From the NCBI GenBank assembly GCA_049616325.1, contig JBMZHG010000001.1, positions 124,001 through 188,000 of the forward strand: a DNA stretch of 64,000 nucleotides, in the 5' to 3' direction. Shown here in pieces: positions 17,316-25,925 of this stretch (position 1 is the first letter of the stretch; every line of letters starts with the position of its first letter). Source of the stretch: UBA11663 sp049616325 (lineage in GTDB: Bacteria; Bacteroidota; Bacteroidia; Flavobacteriales_D; Sanyastnellaceae). The translations under genes and the position numbers were made by a program. The notes under the pieces were generated by a model. The model was not told the origin of the DNA. It did no database searches and saw only the letters and a list, made by a program, of their open reading frames with translations.

Positions 17316-17666
17316 ATGCGCAGGTCGACTTGGGTCGTTCTTGCGTGCGCGCTCTCACTGACGTGCGTGCAATGCGCCTCGTCGGAGGGAGAACGAGTGG
17401 ACGTGCCGGCGGTGGACATGGGTGCGGCTGGAATTGATTTGGCCGACGCCTCCCGACACTACATCATGAAGTGCGCCATGTGCCACGGCAACGACGGTGA
17501 GCCGGTTCTTGTGACCGCCCCAGACTTGCGGACGAGCAAAATGACCGTGGAGGAACGCGTGGCCATCATCGCCTACGGCAAGGGCACCATGCCCCCGCAC
17601 CGCGACATGCTGGACATGCCCACCATCCGAGGCATCGCCGTACACATCGGGACATTCAGGAACTGA
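17316..17666 (+). CDS. Small c-type cytochrome, exported
   Basis: A 116-residue monohaem cytochrome c. An N-terminal export signal (MRRSTWVVLACALSL) is followed by cysteines at 17 and 20 that may serve as a lipoprotein anchor, although no canonical lipobox is present. The haem motif is CAMCH (53-57), and the likely distal Met is in GKGTMPPH. Start ATG 17316 is right after the stop of the membrane protein. It probably passes electrons in the periplasm; partners are unknown. Confidence 0.85.
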   Translation: MRRSTWVVLACALSLTCVQCASSEGERVDVPAVDMGAAGIDLADASRHYIMKCAMCHGNDGEPVLVTAPDLRTSKMTVEERVAIIAYGKGTMPPHRDMLDMPTIRGIAVHIGTFRN

Positions 17667-17669
17667 CGC

Positions 17670-18851
17670 ATGGGGAGCAAACGAAAACCCGTTTCTACGG
17701 CCAAACCCGCGGAGACATGCGTCCTGATTGGGTTGGCCACGAGGCACCAGCGTCGCGAACAACTTGACGAATACCTCGAAGAACTCGCCTTCTTGGCGGA
17801 GACCGCCAAGGCAGAAACGCGCCGTGTCTTCGTGCAGAGTTTGGACAAACCCGACGTGCGCACGTTTGTAGGCTCGGGAAAGCTTCAGGAAATCAAGGAG
17901 TACGTGGAAGAGGAAGACATCGACATGATCGTCTTCGACGACGAGCTCAGCCCGATTCAGCTTCGCAACATCGAAAAGGAAATTCCAGAGCGGAAGGTGT
18001 TGGATCGGACGAATTTGATTTTGGACATTTTCGCACAACGCGCGGCCACGGCCCACGCCAAAACCCAAGTGGAACTGGCCCAATACCAATACCTGCTTCC
18101 TCGCCTCACCAACATGTGGACTCACCTGCAAAAGCAGAAAGGGGGCATTGGCATGAAGGGGCCTGGGGAGAAAGAAATCGAGACGGACCGCCGGGTCATC
18201 CGCGACCGGATTGCGTTGCTTCGGAAGCAACTTCAGAGCATTGACAAGCAGATGGCGACGCAGCGAAAGAACCGCGGGGAGATGATTCGCGTGGCGTTTG
18301 TGGGCTACACCAACGTGGGCAAGAGCACCCTGATGACGCTCATGTCGAAGAGCGACGTGTTTGCAGAAAACAAGCTCTTCGCCACCTTGGACACCACCGT
18401 CCGAAAAGTGGTCATCGACAACTTGCCGTTCTTGTTGAGCGACACGGTGGGATTCATTCGCAAGCTCCCCACGCAGCTGATCGAGAGCTTCAAAAGCACG
18501 TTGGACGAGACGCGCGAAAGCGACTTCCTGGTTCACGTCATTGACGTCAGCCACCCCCAGTTCGAAGATCACATGGCGGTGGTGGAGCGCACGCTCACCG
18601 ACATCGGAAGCGACAGCAAGCCAACCCTGGTCCTGTTCAACAAAGTCGACTTGCTGCGCGACCCCGACGGCGAGCGCTCCCCCGAGGACCTCGAGCGCGG
18701 GATTCGGGAACGCTACGAAGCGTTGGGCCACGACGTGATGTTCGTGTCGGCGAAGACCAAGGTGGGCTACGAAGCATTCCGCCGCGCGCTCTACGACCGC
18801 GTGAAAGACCTGCACGTCAAGCGGTACCCGTACAACCAATTTTTGTACTGA
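17670..18851 (+). CDS. hflX: GTPase HflX
   Basis: HflX is a ribosome-associated GTPase that splits stalled or heat-stressed ribosomes. The 393 residues have the N-terminal HflX domain (FVGSGKLQEI at 66-75), the linker motif GGIGMKGPGEKEIETDRR (158-175), a coiled linker, then the G domain: G1 GYTNVGKST (212-220), G3 DTVGFI and G4 NKVD. It starts 3 bp after the cytochrome gene, so it may be co-transcribed with it. The length is typical for bacterial HflX. Confidence 0.97.
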   Translation: MGSKRKPVSTAKPAETCVLIGLATRHQRREQLDEYLEELAFLAETAKAETRRVFVQSLDKPDVRTFVGSGKLQEIKEYVEEEDIDMIVFDDELSPIQLRNIEKEIPERKVLDRTNLILDIFAQRAATAHAKTQVELAQYQYLLPRLTNMWTHLQKQKGGIGMKGPGEKEIETDRRVIRDRIALLRKQLQSIDKQMATQRKNRGEMIRVAFVGYTNVGKSTLMTLMSKSDVFAENKLFATLDTTVRKVVIDNLPFLLSDTVGFIRKLPTQLIESFKSTLDETRESDFLVHVIDVSHPQFEDHMAVVERTLTDIGSDSKPTLVLFNKVDLLRDPDGERSPEDLERGIRERYEALGHDVMFVSAKTKVGYEAFRRALYDRVKDLHVKRYPYNQFLY

Positions 18852-18876
18852 CCTGCGGGTGTCTCCCCACCCTTGC

Positions 18877-18884
18877 TACCTTCG
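18877..18884 (+). promoter_or_regulatory. -7 element of rbfA
   Basis: TACCTTCG, one mismatch from TAnnTTTG, ends 4 nt before ATG 18889 and rules out an upstream in-frame start at 18859. Confidence 0.6.
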
Positions 18885-18888
18885 AGCC

Positions 18889-19227
18889 ATGGCAACCATC
18901 CGACAAGAACGCGTGGCTGAACTTCTAAAACGGGAGTTGAGCATCCTGTTTCAACGCGAATCGAGCACGTGGTTTGGCGGACTCTTCATCACGGTGACGC
19001 AAGTGCGAATTGGACCGGATTTGGGGTTGGCCAAGGTCTACCTCAGTTTCATGGCGGTGAAGGACCAAGAAAGTGCGTTGAAGACGGTGGAGGCCGAGGG
19101 CTGGCGAGTAAGAAAAGCACTCGGAGGCAAAGTCGGCAAACAACTTCGTCGTGTGCCAGAATTGAACTTCTACGTCGACGACAGCCTGGACTTTGTGGAC
19201 GAAGTTCAACGTGCCCTGAACACGTAA
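18889..19227 (+). CDS. rbfA: 30S ribosome-binding factor A
   Basis: RbfA assists 16S rRNA 5'-end maturation in the 30S subunit. The 112 residues form one KH-like domain: RQERVAELLKRELS at the start, ITVTQVRIGPDLGLAKVYLSF in the middle, and the C-terminal VPELNFYVDDSLDFVDEV. Start ATG 18889 was taken because of the -7 box just upstream. It is 6 bp from a LolC/E-like permease, an arrangement frequent in Bacteroidota. Confidence 0.95.
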   Translation: MATIRQERVAELLKRELSILFQRESSTWFGGLFITVTQVRIGPDLGLAKVYLSFMAVKDQESALKTVEAEGWRVRKALGGKVGKQLRRVPELNFYVDDSLDFVDEVQRALNT

Positions 19228-19233
19228 GCGCCC

Positions 19234-20469
19234 ATGCGGCTGCCGGTTCGACTCGCCTCGCGTTACCTGGTCAAACGACGGTCGGGCACCCTTGTGCACC
19301 TCATCTCAGGCATCTCAGTCACAGTGATTGCCGCCGTGGCAGCGGCCATGGTCTGCGTCTTGTCCGCATTCAACGGCATCGAGGACTTGGTCAAGGATTT
19401 GTTTGGAACCCTGGACGCGGACGTGGCGGTGGTGCCGCGTTCCGGCGCCGTGCTTCCCGAATCGTGGGGAGGGTTGTTGGACGACGTCCCCGGGGTCGCC
19501 TCTTGGGCTCCTGTGTTGGAAGACGAAGCCGTCGTTCGTGCCGACGAAGCGGTGCGCGTCGCCTCGCTCTTGGGCGTGGACGAATCGTACAACGCGGTGT
19601 CGCAAATCGAAGGGGCCGTGTTCGAAGGGGCGTATGTCCTGGGCGACAGCAGCCGCGACGAAAGGTGTGCGTGCTTGGGGCTCGGCGTTCGCTCCGAGCT
19701 TTCCCTGCGGAGCGACGACGTCGAGCCTCCTTTGTTTTCCGTCAGCGCGCCGATTCGGGGAAAGAAGTTGGCGCGCCACCGTGAACGCGCATTTCGTACC
19801 GTCGCCCTGCACGCATGCGGTACGTTCTCGATCAACGCGGACCTGGACACGCGCTACCTCTTGGTGCCGCTTCGCACCGCGCAAGAACTCTTGGACCGCG
19901 AAGGGAAAGTCTCACGGTTCGAGGTGAAAGCCAAGCCAGGATGGAGCCAAGAGGGCCTTGCGAAGGAGTTGGAGTCCGCCATGGGAAAGGCTCTCGGCGA
20001 CGAAGGTGCGTTGCTTTCCACCCTGACGCGCGACGCAAAACACAAATTCATCACCCAAACCAACCAGGCCGAGAAATGGGCCACCTTCGCCATCCTCAGT
20101 TTTATCCTGGTGGTGGCTGCCTTCAACATCATGGCCTCGTTGACGATGTTGTTGCTGGACAAAAGACAAGACCTCGAGGTGCTCCGGGCCATGGGCATGC
20201 CGCTGCACATGATGGAGCAAGCCTTTGGACTTCAGGGCTTGGTCATCAACGTGGTGGGCGGTCTCGTCGGCATCCTGGCTGGCACAGGATTGGTGTTGGG
20301 ACAGGCGCAATTCGGCTGGCTCGAACTGCAGGGCTCGGTGGTTCCTGCGTACCCCGTGAGGCTCGATGCAGGCGACGTGCTTGGCACACTTGCCGTCGTG
20401 GTGGTGGTGGGCGGCCTCGGTTCGTCCGCCATGGTGCGTCACCTGATTCGCCGGCAAGCCCAGGCGTGA
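19234..20469 (+). CDS. LolC/E-like ABC transporter permease (FtsX family)
   Basis: A 411-residue inner-membrane protein with one N-terminal helix (about 22-45), a large periplasmic domain and three C-terminal helices (about 285-310, 330-360, 375-400). The opening LASRYLVKRRSGTLVHLISGISV and the DLEVLRAMGM segment before the last helices are typical of lipoprotein-releasing system permeases. It would move lipoproteins out of the inner membrane with an ATPase subunit. No ATPase gene is adjacent, so the partner is elsewhere. Confidence 0.85.
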   Translation: MRLPVRLASRYLVKRRSGTLVHLISGISVTVIAAVAAAMVCVLSAFNGIEDLVKDLFGTLDADVAVVPRSGAVLPESWGGLLDDVPGVASWAPVLEDEAVVRADEAVRVASLLGVDESYNAVSQIEGAVFEGAYVLGDSSRDERCACLGLGVRSELSLRSDDVEPPLFSVSAPIRGKKLARHRERAFRTVALHACGTFSINADLDTRYLLVPLRTAQELLDREGKVSRFEVKAKPGWSQEGLAKELESAMGKALGDEGALLSTLTRDAKHKFITQTNQAEKWATFAILSFILVVAAFNIMASLTMLLLDKRQDLEVLRAMGMPLHMMEQAFGLQGLVINVVGGLVGILAGTGLVLGQAQFGWLELQGSVVPAYPVRLDAGDVLGTLAVVVVVGGLGSSAMVRHLIRRQAQA

Positions 20470-20470
20470 C

Positions 20471-21463
20471 TTAGGCGAAGACGTGATCCCCGAAGACTTC
20501 GGAGATCTCCGTGAGTTTGGCCTCGAGTGCTTCCGGTTGGTCCAACGTCACAAGCGCCAACCGGTGCTCCTTGAAATGGGGCAAGCCCCGGAAGTAATTG
20601 GCGTAGTGACGGCGCATTTCCACCACGCCGAGGCGCTCCCCTTTCCACTCGATGCTCTTGCGCAGGTGTGTTCGGACCGCCTTCACGCGTTCCTCCATGT
20701 CCGGCGGCGCGCCGGGATCGCCGGTGGCGAGGAAGTTTTTGACCTCCCGGAAAAACCACGGCGCCCCAATGGCCGCCCGTCCCACCATGATGCCATCCAC
20801 GCCGTACGTGTTCTTGTAGCGAAGTGCTTTTTCCGGGCTGTTGATGTCCCCGTTGCCAAACACAGGAATCGTCATGCGCGGATTTTCCTTCACCGCCGCG
20901 ATCAGGGACCAATCGGCCTCGCCTTTGTACATCTGGGCGCGTGTGCGTCCGTGAATGCTGATGGCCTGAATGCCTACGTCCTGAAGTCGCTCCGCCACCT
21001 CCACGATGTGTTTGCTGCTGTCGTCCCAACCAAGGCGCGTTTTGACGGTGACAGGCAACGAGCACGTGTCGACAATCTCCTTGGTCATCGAGACCATCTT
21101 GGGGATGTCTTGCAGGATGCCCGCACCGGCCCCCCGGCACGCCACCTTCTTGACGGGACAACCGTAGTTGATGTCCACCAGGTCGGGACCGGCCTGCTCC
21201 GAAATCTCCGCAGCCTCCCGCATCGATTCAATCTCCGACCCAAAAATCTGGATGCCGATCGGCCTTTCGTAGTCGAAGATGTCGAGTTTGGCCACGCTTT
21301 TGGCCGCGTCGCGGATCAACCCCTCGGACGAGATGAACTCCGTGTACATCATGTCCGCCCCGTATTCCTTGCACAACGCGCGGAACGGCGGGTCGCTCAC
21401 GTCCTCCATAGGGGCGAGAAGCAGGGGAAAGTCTCCCAGGTCGATGTCAGCAATGCGGGCCAC
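20471..21463 (-). CDS. dusB: tRNA-dihydrouridine synthase
   Basis: A flavin enzyme that reduces specific uridines in tRNA. The 330 residues have the N-terminal LLLAPMEDVSDPPFR, the catalytic-cysteine segment NYGCPVKKVACRGAGAG, VKTRLGWDD and the GRTRAQMYKG motif near the FMN site. I start it at GTG 21463 because a perfect -7 box (TAAATTTG, 21488-21481) lies just upstream within the longer frame, and the protein then begins like relatives. It converges on the LolC/E-like gene with a single base between stops. Confidence 0.93.
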   Translation of the reverse strand: MARIADIDLGDFPLLLAPMEDVSDPPFRALCKEYGADMMYTEFISSEGLIRDAAKSVAKLDIFDYERPIGIQIFGSEIESMREAAEISEQAGPDLVDINYGCPVKKVACRGAGAGILQDIPKMVSMTKEIVDTCSLPVTVKTRLGWDDSSKHIVEVAERLQDVGIQAISIHGRTRAQMYKGEADWSLIAAVKENPRMTIPVFGNGDINSPEKALRYKNTYGVDGIMVGRAAIGAPWFFREVKNFLATGDPGAPPDMEERVKAVRTHLRKSIEWKGERLGVVEMRRHYANYFRGLPHFKEHRLALVTLDQPEALEAKLTEISEVFGDHVFA

Positions 21464-21480
21464 GTTCGCCAAAGTTTCCG

Positions 21481-21488
21481 CAAATTTA
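21481..21488 (-). promoter_or_regulatory. -7 promoter element of dusB
   Basis: Minus-strand TAAATTTG is a perfect TAnnTTTG. It sits 17 nt before GTG 21463 and decides the dusB start. Confidence 0.6.
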
Positions 21489-21525
21489 CAGCGTGGCACA
21501 ACGCCGCCCTTCATCCCGCCTGCTC

Positions 21526-22503
21526 ATGAGCTTCATTCGACGTGCCTTTCAGACCATGCATCCCGCCGCCCAAGTGGTGCTGCTCAGTTGCATCGTGCTC
21601 ACCTTCATGGCAATTGCCGCGGGCCTGGGCGTGGTGTGGGTGTCGGGCGGAGATGCTTCGTTGATGCAAGACGTGCTTGCGGCAGGCCAAACAGGTTCTC
21701 TCAATCGCTCGGCCGTTTTGGCCATGAACAACGCCAACCAATTGCTGGCCTTCTTAGGTGCCTCGCTCGCGTTCGCGGGCTTGGTAGGCAGCGGGTTTTT
21801 GGGCCGGTTTTTCCTGAGAGTCCCTTCGCTGGGAATGGCATTGCTCGCCGTCCTCGTTGCCCTGGGGATGAGCCCGCTGCTCGACTTGACGTACCGGTTG
21901 AACGAGTGGGCGCTTGTTCCCGGCTCGGATCTCCACGCGTGGGCCGGTTCGATGGAAGACAAAGCCACGGTGCTGACGCAGGCCCTGTTGGCGTTCGAAA
22001 ACCCGGGCGAGGTTTGGCCGGTTTTGCTGTCCGTGGCGTTGTTGCCCGCGGTGTGTGAGGAGTTCTTGTTTCGAGGAACCCTGCAGCCGCTGTTGGTTCG
22101 TGCCACGGGAAACCTTCACTTCGGAATTTGGGTGTCGGCTGCCTTGTTCAGCGCGATTCACCTGCAATTCTTCGGGTTTGTGCCACGGATGCTCTTGGGA
22201 GCGGCATTTGGCTATTTGGTCGCGTACAGCGGAAGCCTTTGGCCTGCCGTGTTGGGTCACTTCGTCAACAACGCGGGCGTGGTCGTCGCGGCTTGGTGGA
22301 TGGGGTCAGAATGGCTCAACGAAGGACTGGAACCTCAACCCCTCGCTTCTTGGGAGACGAGCGACTGGGTGCATGCGGCAGTCGCCTTGTCGGTCTTGGG
22401 TTGGGCCTTGAGCAGAATGGTCACCCGAGGAAACACGGCGAATTACCTGGCTGAACTCAGCCCTGAGGCCACGCCGAGCGAACAAACCCCTCCGCGATTG
22501 TAA
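21526..22503 (+). CDS. CPBP family intramembrane glutamic endopeptidase
   Basis: A 325-residue membrane protein with about eight hydrophobic segments. The Abi/CPBP motifs are present in order: motif 1 CEEFLFRGTL (EExxxR), motif 2 FSAIHLQF, and motif 3 GHFVNNAG. These are the glutamate and histidines of the Rce1-like active site. Bacterial members cut prenylated or hydrophobic peptides, or act as immunity proteins, but no bacteriocin genes are near. Start ATG 21526 follows from the position of the hydrophobic region; an in-frame GTG lies at 21493. Its 3' end overlaps ispD by 47 nt tail to tail. Confidence 0.87.
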   Translation: MSFIRRAFQTMHPAAQVVLLSCIVLTFMAIAAGLGVVWVSGGDASLMQDVLAAGQTGSLNRSAVLAMNNANQLLAFLGASLAFAGLVGSGFLGRFFLRVPSLGMALLAVLVALGMSPLLDLTYRLNEWALVPGSDLHAWAGSMEDKATVLTQALLAFENPGEVWPVLLSVALLPAVCEEFLFRGTLQPLLVRATGNLHFGIWVSAALFSAIHLQFFGFVPRMLLGAAFGYLVAYSGSLWPAVLGHFVNNAGVVVAAWWMGSEWLNEGLEPQPLASWETSDWVHAAVALSVLGWALSRMVTRGNTANYLAELSPEATPSEQTPPRL

Positions 22504-23143
22504 GGTCTTCCGGCGTGGTCACCTTGATGTTCCAAGGATCGCCCTCGCACAAATGCACGGCGAGTCCCGCGTGCTCAAACACGCTGGCGTCGTCGGTGAA
22601 TTCCGGGCGGTAAGGGGTTTCGAAAGCGCCTTTCAGCGCAGCCAAATCGAAGCACTGCGGGGTTTGCACAGCGCGCAAGGAAGCCCGGTCTTCCGCGCAG
22701 CTCGAAACGCCGTCCAACGCGACCCGCCGGATGCTGTCCTTGACCGGCACCACGGGCACTGCGCTCCCCTTTTTCCCCGCCAACGCGAAGCATCGTTGGA
22801 TGGTTTCCACCGAAGGAAATGGCCGAACCGCGTCGTGGATGCCCACCACACCCGAGTCGGGGAGTGTAGCCAATCCGGCCATCACGGAATGAAAACGCTC
22901 TGCCCCCCCGGGCACCACGTGTTGGGCACCCGCGGAACCGTGCACCTCCTCAAGCGCGCGAAACTCGTCAAACAGGCTGTCGTGCAAGACCAACGTGACC
23001 TCTGCCTCAGGAAGGGCTTCCTTGAAACGACGAAGGGTCCACCACATCAGCGGCAGACCCTCGACGATCAAAAATTGCTTGGCCGTCGAACGGCGCATCC
23101 GGGTGCCTGTGCCCCCGGCCACCATGACGACGTACTGCTTCAT
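22457..23143 (-). CDS. ispD: 2-C-methyl-D-erythritol 4-phosphate cytidylyltransferase
   Basis: IspD makes CDP-methylerythritol in the MEP isoprenoid pathway. The 228 residues begin with the nucleotide-binding VMVAGGTGTRM (6-16) and include VGIHDAVRPF (metal-binding Asp), VPVVPVKDSI, LRAVQTPQCF and FTDDASVFE, all IspD hallmarks. Start ATG 23143 is 17 bp after the sodA stop, so the two are probably co-transcribed. The C-terminal 15 codons overlap the converging CPBP gene. Confidence 0.95.
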   Translation of the reverse strand: MKQYVVMVAGGTGTRMRRSTAKQFLIVEGLPLMWWTLRRFKEALPEAEVTLVLHDSLFDEFRALEEVHGSAGAQHVVPGGAERFHSVMAGLATLPDSGVVGIHDAVRPFPSVETIQRCFALAGKKGSAVPVVPVKDSIRRVALDGVSSCAEDRASLRAVQTPQCFDLAALKGAFETPYRPEFTDDASVFEHAGLAVHLCEGDPWNIKVTTPEDLTIAEGFVRSAWPQG

Positions 23144-23160
23144 GACTTGAGCGCCTCGGC

Positions 23161-23757
23161 TTAGCCGTTGAAGCGTGCGGCCACCGCGTTCCAATCAATC
23201 ACGTTGAAGAACGCGTTGATGTAATCTGGGCGACGGTTTTGGTAATTCAAGTAGTAGGCGTGCTCCCACACGTCCAAGCCCAAAATCGGGTGCCCTCCAC
23301 ATCCCACTCCGGGCATCAGGGGGTTGTCTTGGTTGGCGCTGCTGCACACTTCCAACTTGCCGTCACGTACGCACAGCCACGCCCAACCTGAACCAAAGCG
23401 CGTTGCAGCCGCCTTGCTGAATTCGTCTTTGAAGTTTTCGAAGCTGCCGAAGTCGCGGTCGATGGCCTCGCCCAAGGCGCCGCTTGGTTGGCCACCTCCG
23501 TTCGGAGACATGCTGTTCCAAAAGAGCGTGTGGTTCCAAAAACCGCCGCCGTTGTTGCGCACCGCGCCATTGTCGCTGTGGTCGCGAAGCAACGCTTCGA
23601 TGTCCTTTCCTTCCATCTCCGTGCCTGCAACCGCGTTGTTCAGGTTGTTGGTGTACCCTGCGTGGTGCTTTCCGTGGTGGATTTCCATGGTACGCGCGTC
23701 CACGTGCGGTTCAAGGGCGTCGTACGCGTAGGGAAGTTGGGGAAGTTCAAAAGCCAT
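23161..23757 (-). CDS. sodA: Superoxide dismutase (Fe/Mn type)
   Basis: Dismutates superoxide in the cytoplasm. The 198 residues contain the four metal ligands His27 (HHGKHH), His76 (FWNHTLFW), Asp162 and His166 (LDVWEHAYY). The spacing fits the Fe/Mn family; the metal cannot be told from sequence alone. The start codon overlaps the end of ctpA by 11 nt, and a perfect -7 box lies within the ctpA 3' end, so sodA-ispD has its own promoter. Confidence 0.97.
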   Translation of the reverse strand: MAFELPQLPYAYDALEPHVDARTMEIHHGKHHAGYTNNLNNAVAGTEMEGKDIEALLRDHSDNGAVRNNGGGFWNHTLFWNSMSPNGGGQPSGALGEAIDRDFGSFENFKDEFSKAAATRFGSGWAWLCVRDGKLEVCSSANQDNPLMPGVGCGGHPILGLDVWEHAYYLNYQNRRPDYINAFFNVIDWNAVAARFNG

Positions 23758-25426
23758 GTTGGTTGGTTTTGGAGTTTGTTTCGTTGCTTGTCAAGCCCAA
23801 AGATACAGTGCCTTCCACGTGCACAAAAGGCGATTCGATTACCAAGGCATGAACCGCGCGTGCCACCCCCTCGTCGCCTTCGTTCAGCACCTCGTACGAC
23901 GCCGACTCTCCCCACAAGGTGCGGACCACTTGGGCCAAAAACCGGTGCTTCAGCTTGGCCTCCTCCTCGCTCGTCGGCGCGCGGTAGGGCCAACCCTGTT
24001 TCGAGGCCTCCGTCTTCACGGCTTGGACCACACCGTTGCCCCACGCAGGGAGCGCCTCAATGTCACGGGGGCGGGCGCACGTTGCGAGCTCGTCTCGTTG
24101 GCCGTCCATCCACTCGAACACCGCGTCGCGAAGCACGCCTGTCCAAATCCACTCGCTGACCCACGCGCTCGTGACCGCGCTGTCCCAAGGAACAAAGACG
24201 TCCGGCGCGATGCCACCTCCGCCAAAGACTTCGCGGCCGAGCGGGGTGACGTACCGAAGGGAATCCACCAGCGGCATGCTGTCGGCGTGGTACAGTTCTC
24301 CGGAGGCCATCCTGACGTCGAAGTCGTCTTCGTAATCGCCGTACGGTTTTTGGATCGCGCGGCCCGTCGGGGTGTAGAATCGTGCGACCGTCAACCGAAG
24401 CGCGCCCGAACCCGGCACGGGAAACTCTTCCTGAACCAACCCCTTGCCAAACGTCCGGCGCCCCACCACCAAGCCGCGGTCGTTGTCTTGCATGGCGCCC
24501 GCAAAGATTTCACTTGCCGAGGCCGACCCCTCGTCCACGAGCACGGCAACTGGCCAATCGGCGTAACGGCCGCGGCGCCGGGTGGAATAGGTGCGGCGAG
24601 GCGACGCCTTGCCTTCGGTGTAGACAATTGGGTCGCCTTGGTCTAAAAAGAGCTCGACCATGTCGACCACCGCATTCAAGTACCCGCCGCCGTTGCCCCG
24701 CAAATCCACCACCACCGACCGCGCGCCCTGTTCCTCGAGGAACCGCATGGCCTGCTCGAATTCGTCGGCGGTGCTTGCAGCAAAGCGAATGGCCTTCACG
24801 TACCCCACGGAATCCTCCATCACAAAGGCGGCCACCACGCTTTGAATGGGAATGCGGTCCCGGGTCAAATGGACTTGAAACGGCCGGCCTCGGCGTGAAA
24901 GTCCCAAATTGACCTCCGTGCCGCGCGGGCCTTTGAGCAATTCCATCACCCGGCTGTTGGTCAACCCCAGGCCCGAGATCGGTTCTCCTTCCACCTCCAA
25001 AATGCGGTCCCCCGCCAAGATGCCAGCCTCTTCGGATGGTCCGCCAGGAATTGCCGCGACCACCATGAGCGTGTCCTCTTGGATCAAGAACTCCACCCCA
25101 ATCCCCTCAAAATTCCCTTCCATGTTTTCCGACATGGCCTCGAGTTCTTCCCCTGTGAAGTACACCGTGTGGGGATCAAGTTCCTCGAGCATGGCCTCAA
25201 TGGCCACGTCGACCAGTCGGCTGCGGTCGAACGTGTCGACGTACAAATCTTCAATGCGATGCAGCACGTTCAGCAACCGCGCTTGGTCGCCCCCCGCATT
25301 CCATTGGCCGTGAAATTGCAAGGGAGCTAGGTTTTCGCTGCCCTGTTCCCATCCGCCACAGCCCCGTCCCATCCACAGGCCGAGGACCAACGCCAAGGCC
25401 AAGGCCAAAGGTTGTGCGTTCTTCAT
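23747..25426 (-). CDS. ctpA: C-terminal processing peptidase (S41 family, PDZ)
   Basis: A 559-residue periplasmic serine protease. N-terminal export signal (residues 1-22), a PDZ domain (about 105-190, with GIGVEF and AGILAGDRIL) and the S41 core with VVDLRGNGGG (239-248), the nucleophile serine in DEGSASASE (298-306) and Lys328 in RRTFGKG. It probably trims or degrades envelope proteins from their C-termini. The first four bases overlap the dCMP deaminase stop (ATGA). The 3' end contains the sodA promoter. Confidence 0.93.
   Translation of the reverse strand: MKNAQPLALALALVLGLWMGRGCGGWEQGSENLAPLQFHGQWNAGGDQARLLNVLHRIEDLYVDTFDRSRLVDVAIEAMLEELDPHTVYFTGEELEAMSENMEGNFEGIGVEFLIQEDTLMVVAAIPGGPSEEAGILAGDRILEVEGEPISGLGLTNSRVMELLKGPRGTEVNLGLSRRGRPFQVHLTRDRIPIQSVVAAFVMEDSVGYVKAIRFAASTADEFEQAMRFLEEQGARSVVVDLRGNGGGYLNAVVDMVELFLDQGDPIVYTEGKASPRRTYSTRRRGRYADWPVAVLVDEGSASASEIFAGAMQDNDRGLVVGRRTFGKGLVQEEFPVPGSGALRLTVARFYTPTGRAIQKPYGDYEDDFDVRMASGELYHADSMPLVDSLRYVTPLGREVFGGGGIAPDVFVPWDSAVTSAWVSEWIWTGVLRDAVFEWMDGQRDELATCARPRDIEALPAWGNGVVQAVKTEASKQGWPYRAPTSEEEAKLKHRFLAQVVRTLWGESASYEVLNEGDEGVARAVHALVIESPFVHVEGTVSLGLTSNETNSKTNQHGF
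23798..23805 (-). promoter_or_regulatory. -7 promoter element of sodA inside ctpA
   Basis: Minus-strand TATCTTTG, a perfect TAnnTTTG, lies within the last codons of ctpA and leaves about 40 nt before the sodA ATG. A TTTG is found 17 nt upstream of it. Confidence 0.65.
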
Positions 25427-25866
25427 TCCGACAGAGGAACGATTTCGACCCCCGCTTGGTTCAAAAACGCCAAGCCACTCTCGTCCTTGTACGCCTCAGC
25501 ATAGACCACCCGAACGATTCCTGCTTGGTGAATGAGCTTGGCGCATTCGCGGCAGGGAGACAAGGTGATGTACAGGGTCGCGCCGTGGGCGCTGTTGTTG
25601 CTTTTGGCCATCTTCGTGATGGCGTTGGCCTCGGCGTGAAGGACGTACCAATGCGTCGAACCGTCCTCGGCCTCGCAGACGTTGGGAAACCCGCTCGGGG
25701 TGCCGTTGTAGCCGTCGGCGATGATCATTTGGTCTTTCACAATCAAGGCCCCCACTTGCTTGCGTTGGCAGTGAGACAGCTTGGCCCATTCGCGGGCCAT
25801 CCGCATGTAGGCGGCGTCGTACCGCTTTTGCTTCACGTGCTGATTGGCGTCTCGGTTGGCGTCCAT
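25423..25866 (-). CDS. dCMP deaminase family protein
   Basis: A 147-residue zinc deaminase that would convert dCMP to dUMP for thymidylate synthesis. Zinc and catalytic residues are His78 and Glu80 (HAEAN) and Cys105 and Cys108 (PCREC). KQVGALIVKDQMIIADGYNGTPSGF is the N-terminal signature of the dCMP/ComE group. Start ATG 25866 lies 6 nt after a perfect -7 box. It is the first gene of a coupled pair with ctpA. Confidence 0.92.
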   Translation of the reverse strand: MDANRDANQHVKQKRYDAAYMRMAREWAKLSHCQRKQVGALIVKDQMIIADGYNGTPSGFPNVCEAEDGSTHWYVLHAEANAITKMAKSNNSAHGATLYITLSPCRECAKLIHQAGIVRVVYAEAYKDESGLAFLNQAGVEIVPLSE

Positions 25867-25872
25867 CGAGCC

Positions 25873-25880
25873 CAAAGGTA
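25873..25880 (-). promoter_or_regulatory. -7 promoter element of the dCMP deaminase gene
   Basis: Minus-strand TACCTTTG, a perfect match, ends 6 nt before ATG 25866. Confidence 0.6.
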
Positions 25881-25925
25881 CACCCGGAACGCAGGGCATC
25901 GCCCTTTCCCATCGTAGCTTGCAGC

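Noticed and set aside
17355..18839. 494-codon minus-strand frame opposite the cytochrome c gene and hflX
   Set aside because: Antisense shadow with biased composition; hflX on the other strand has all its GTPase motifs.
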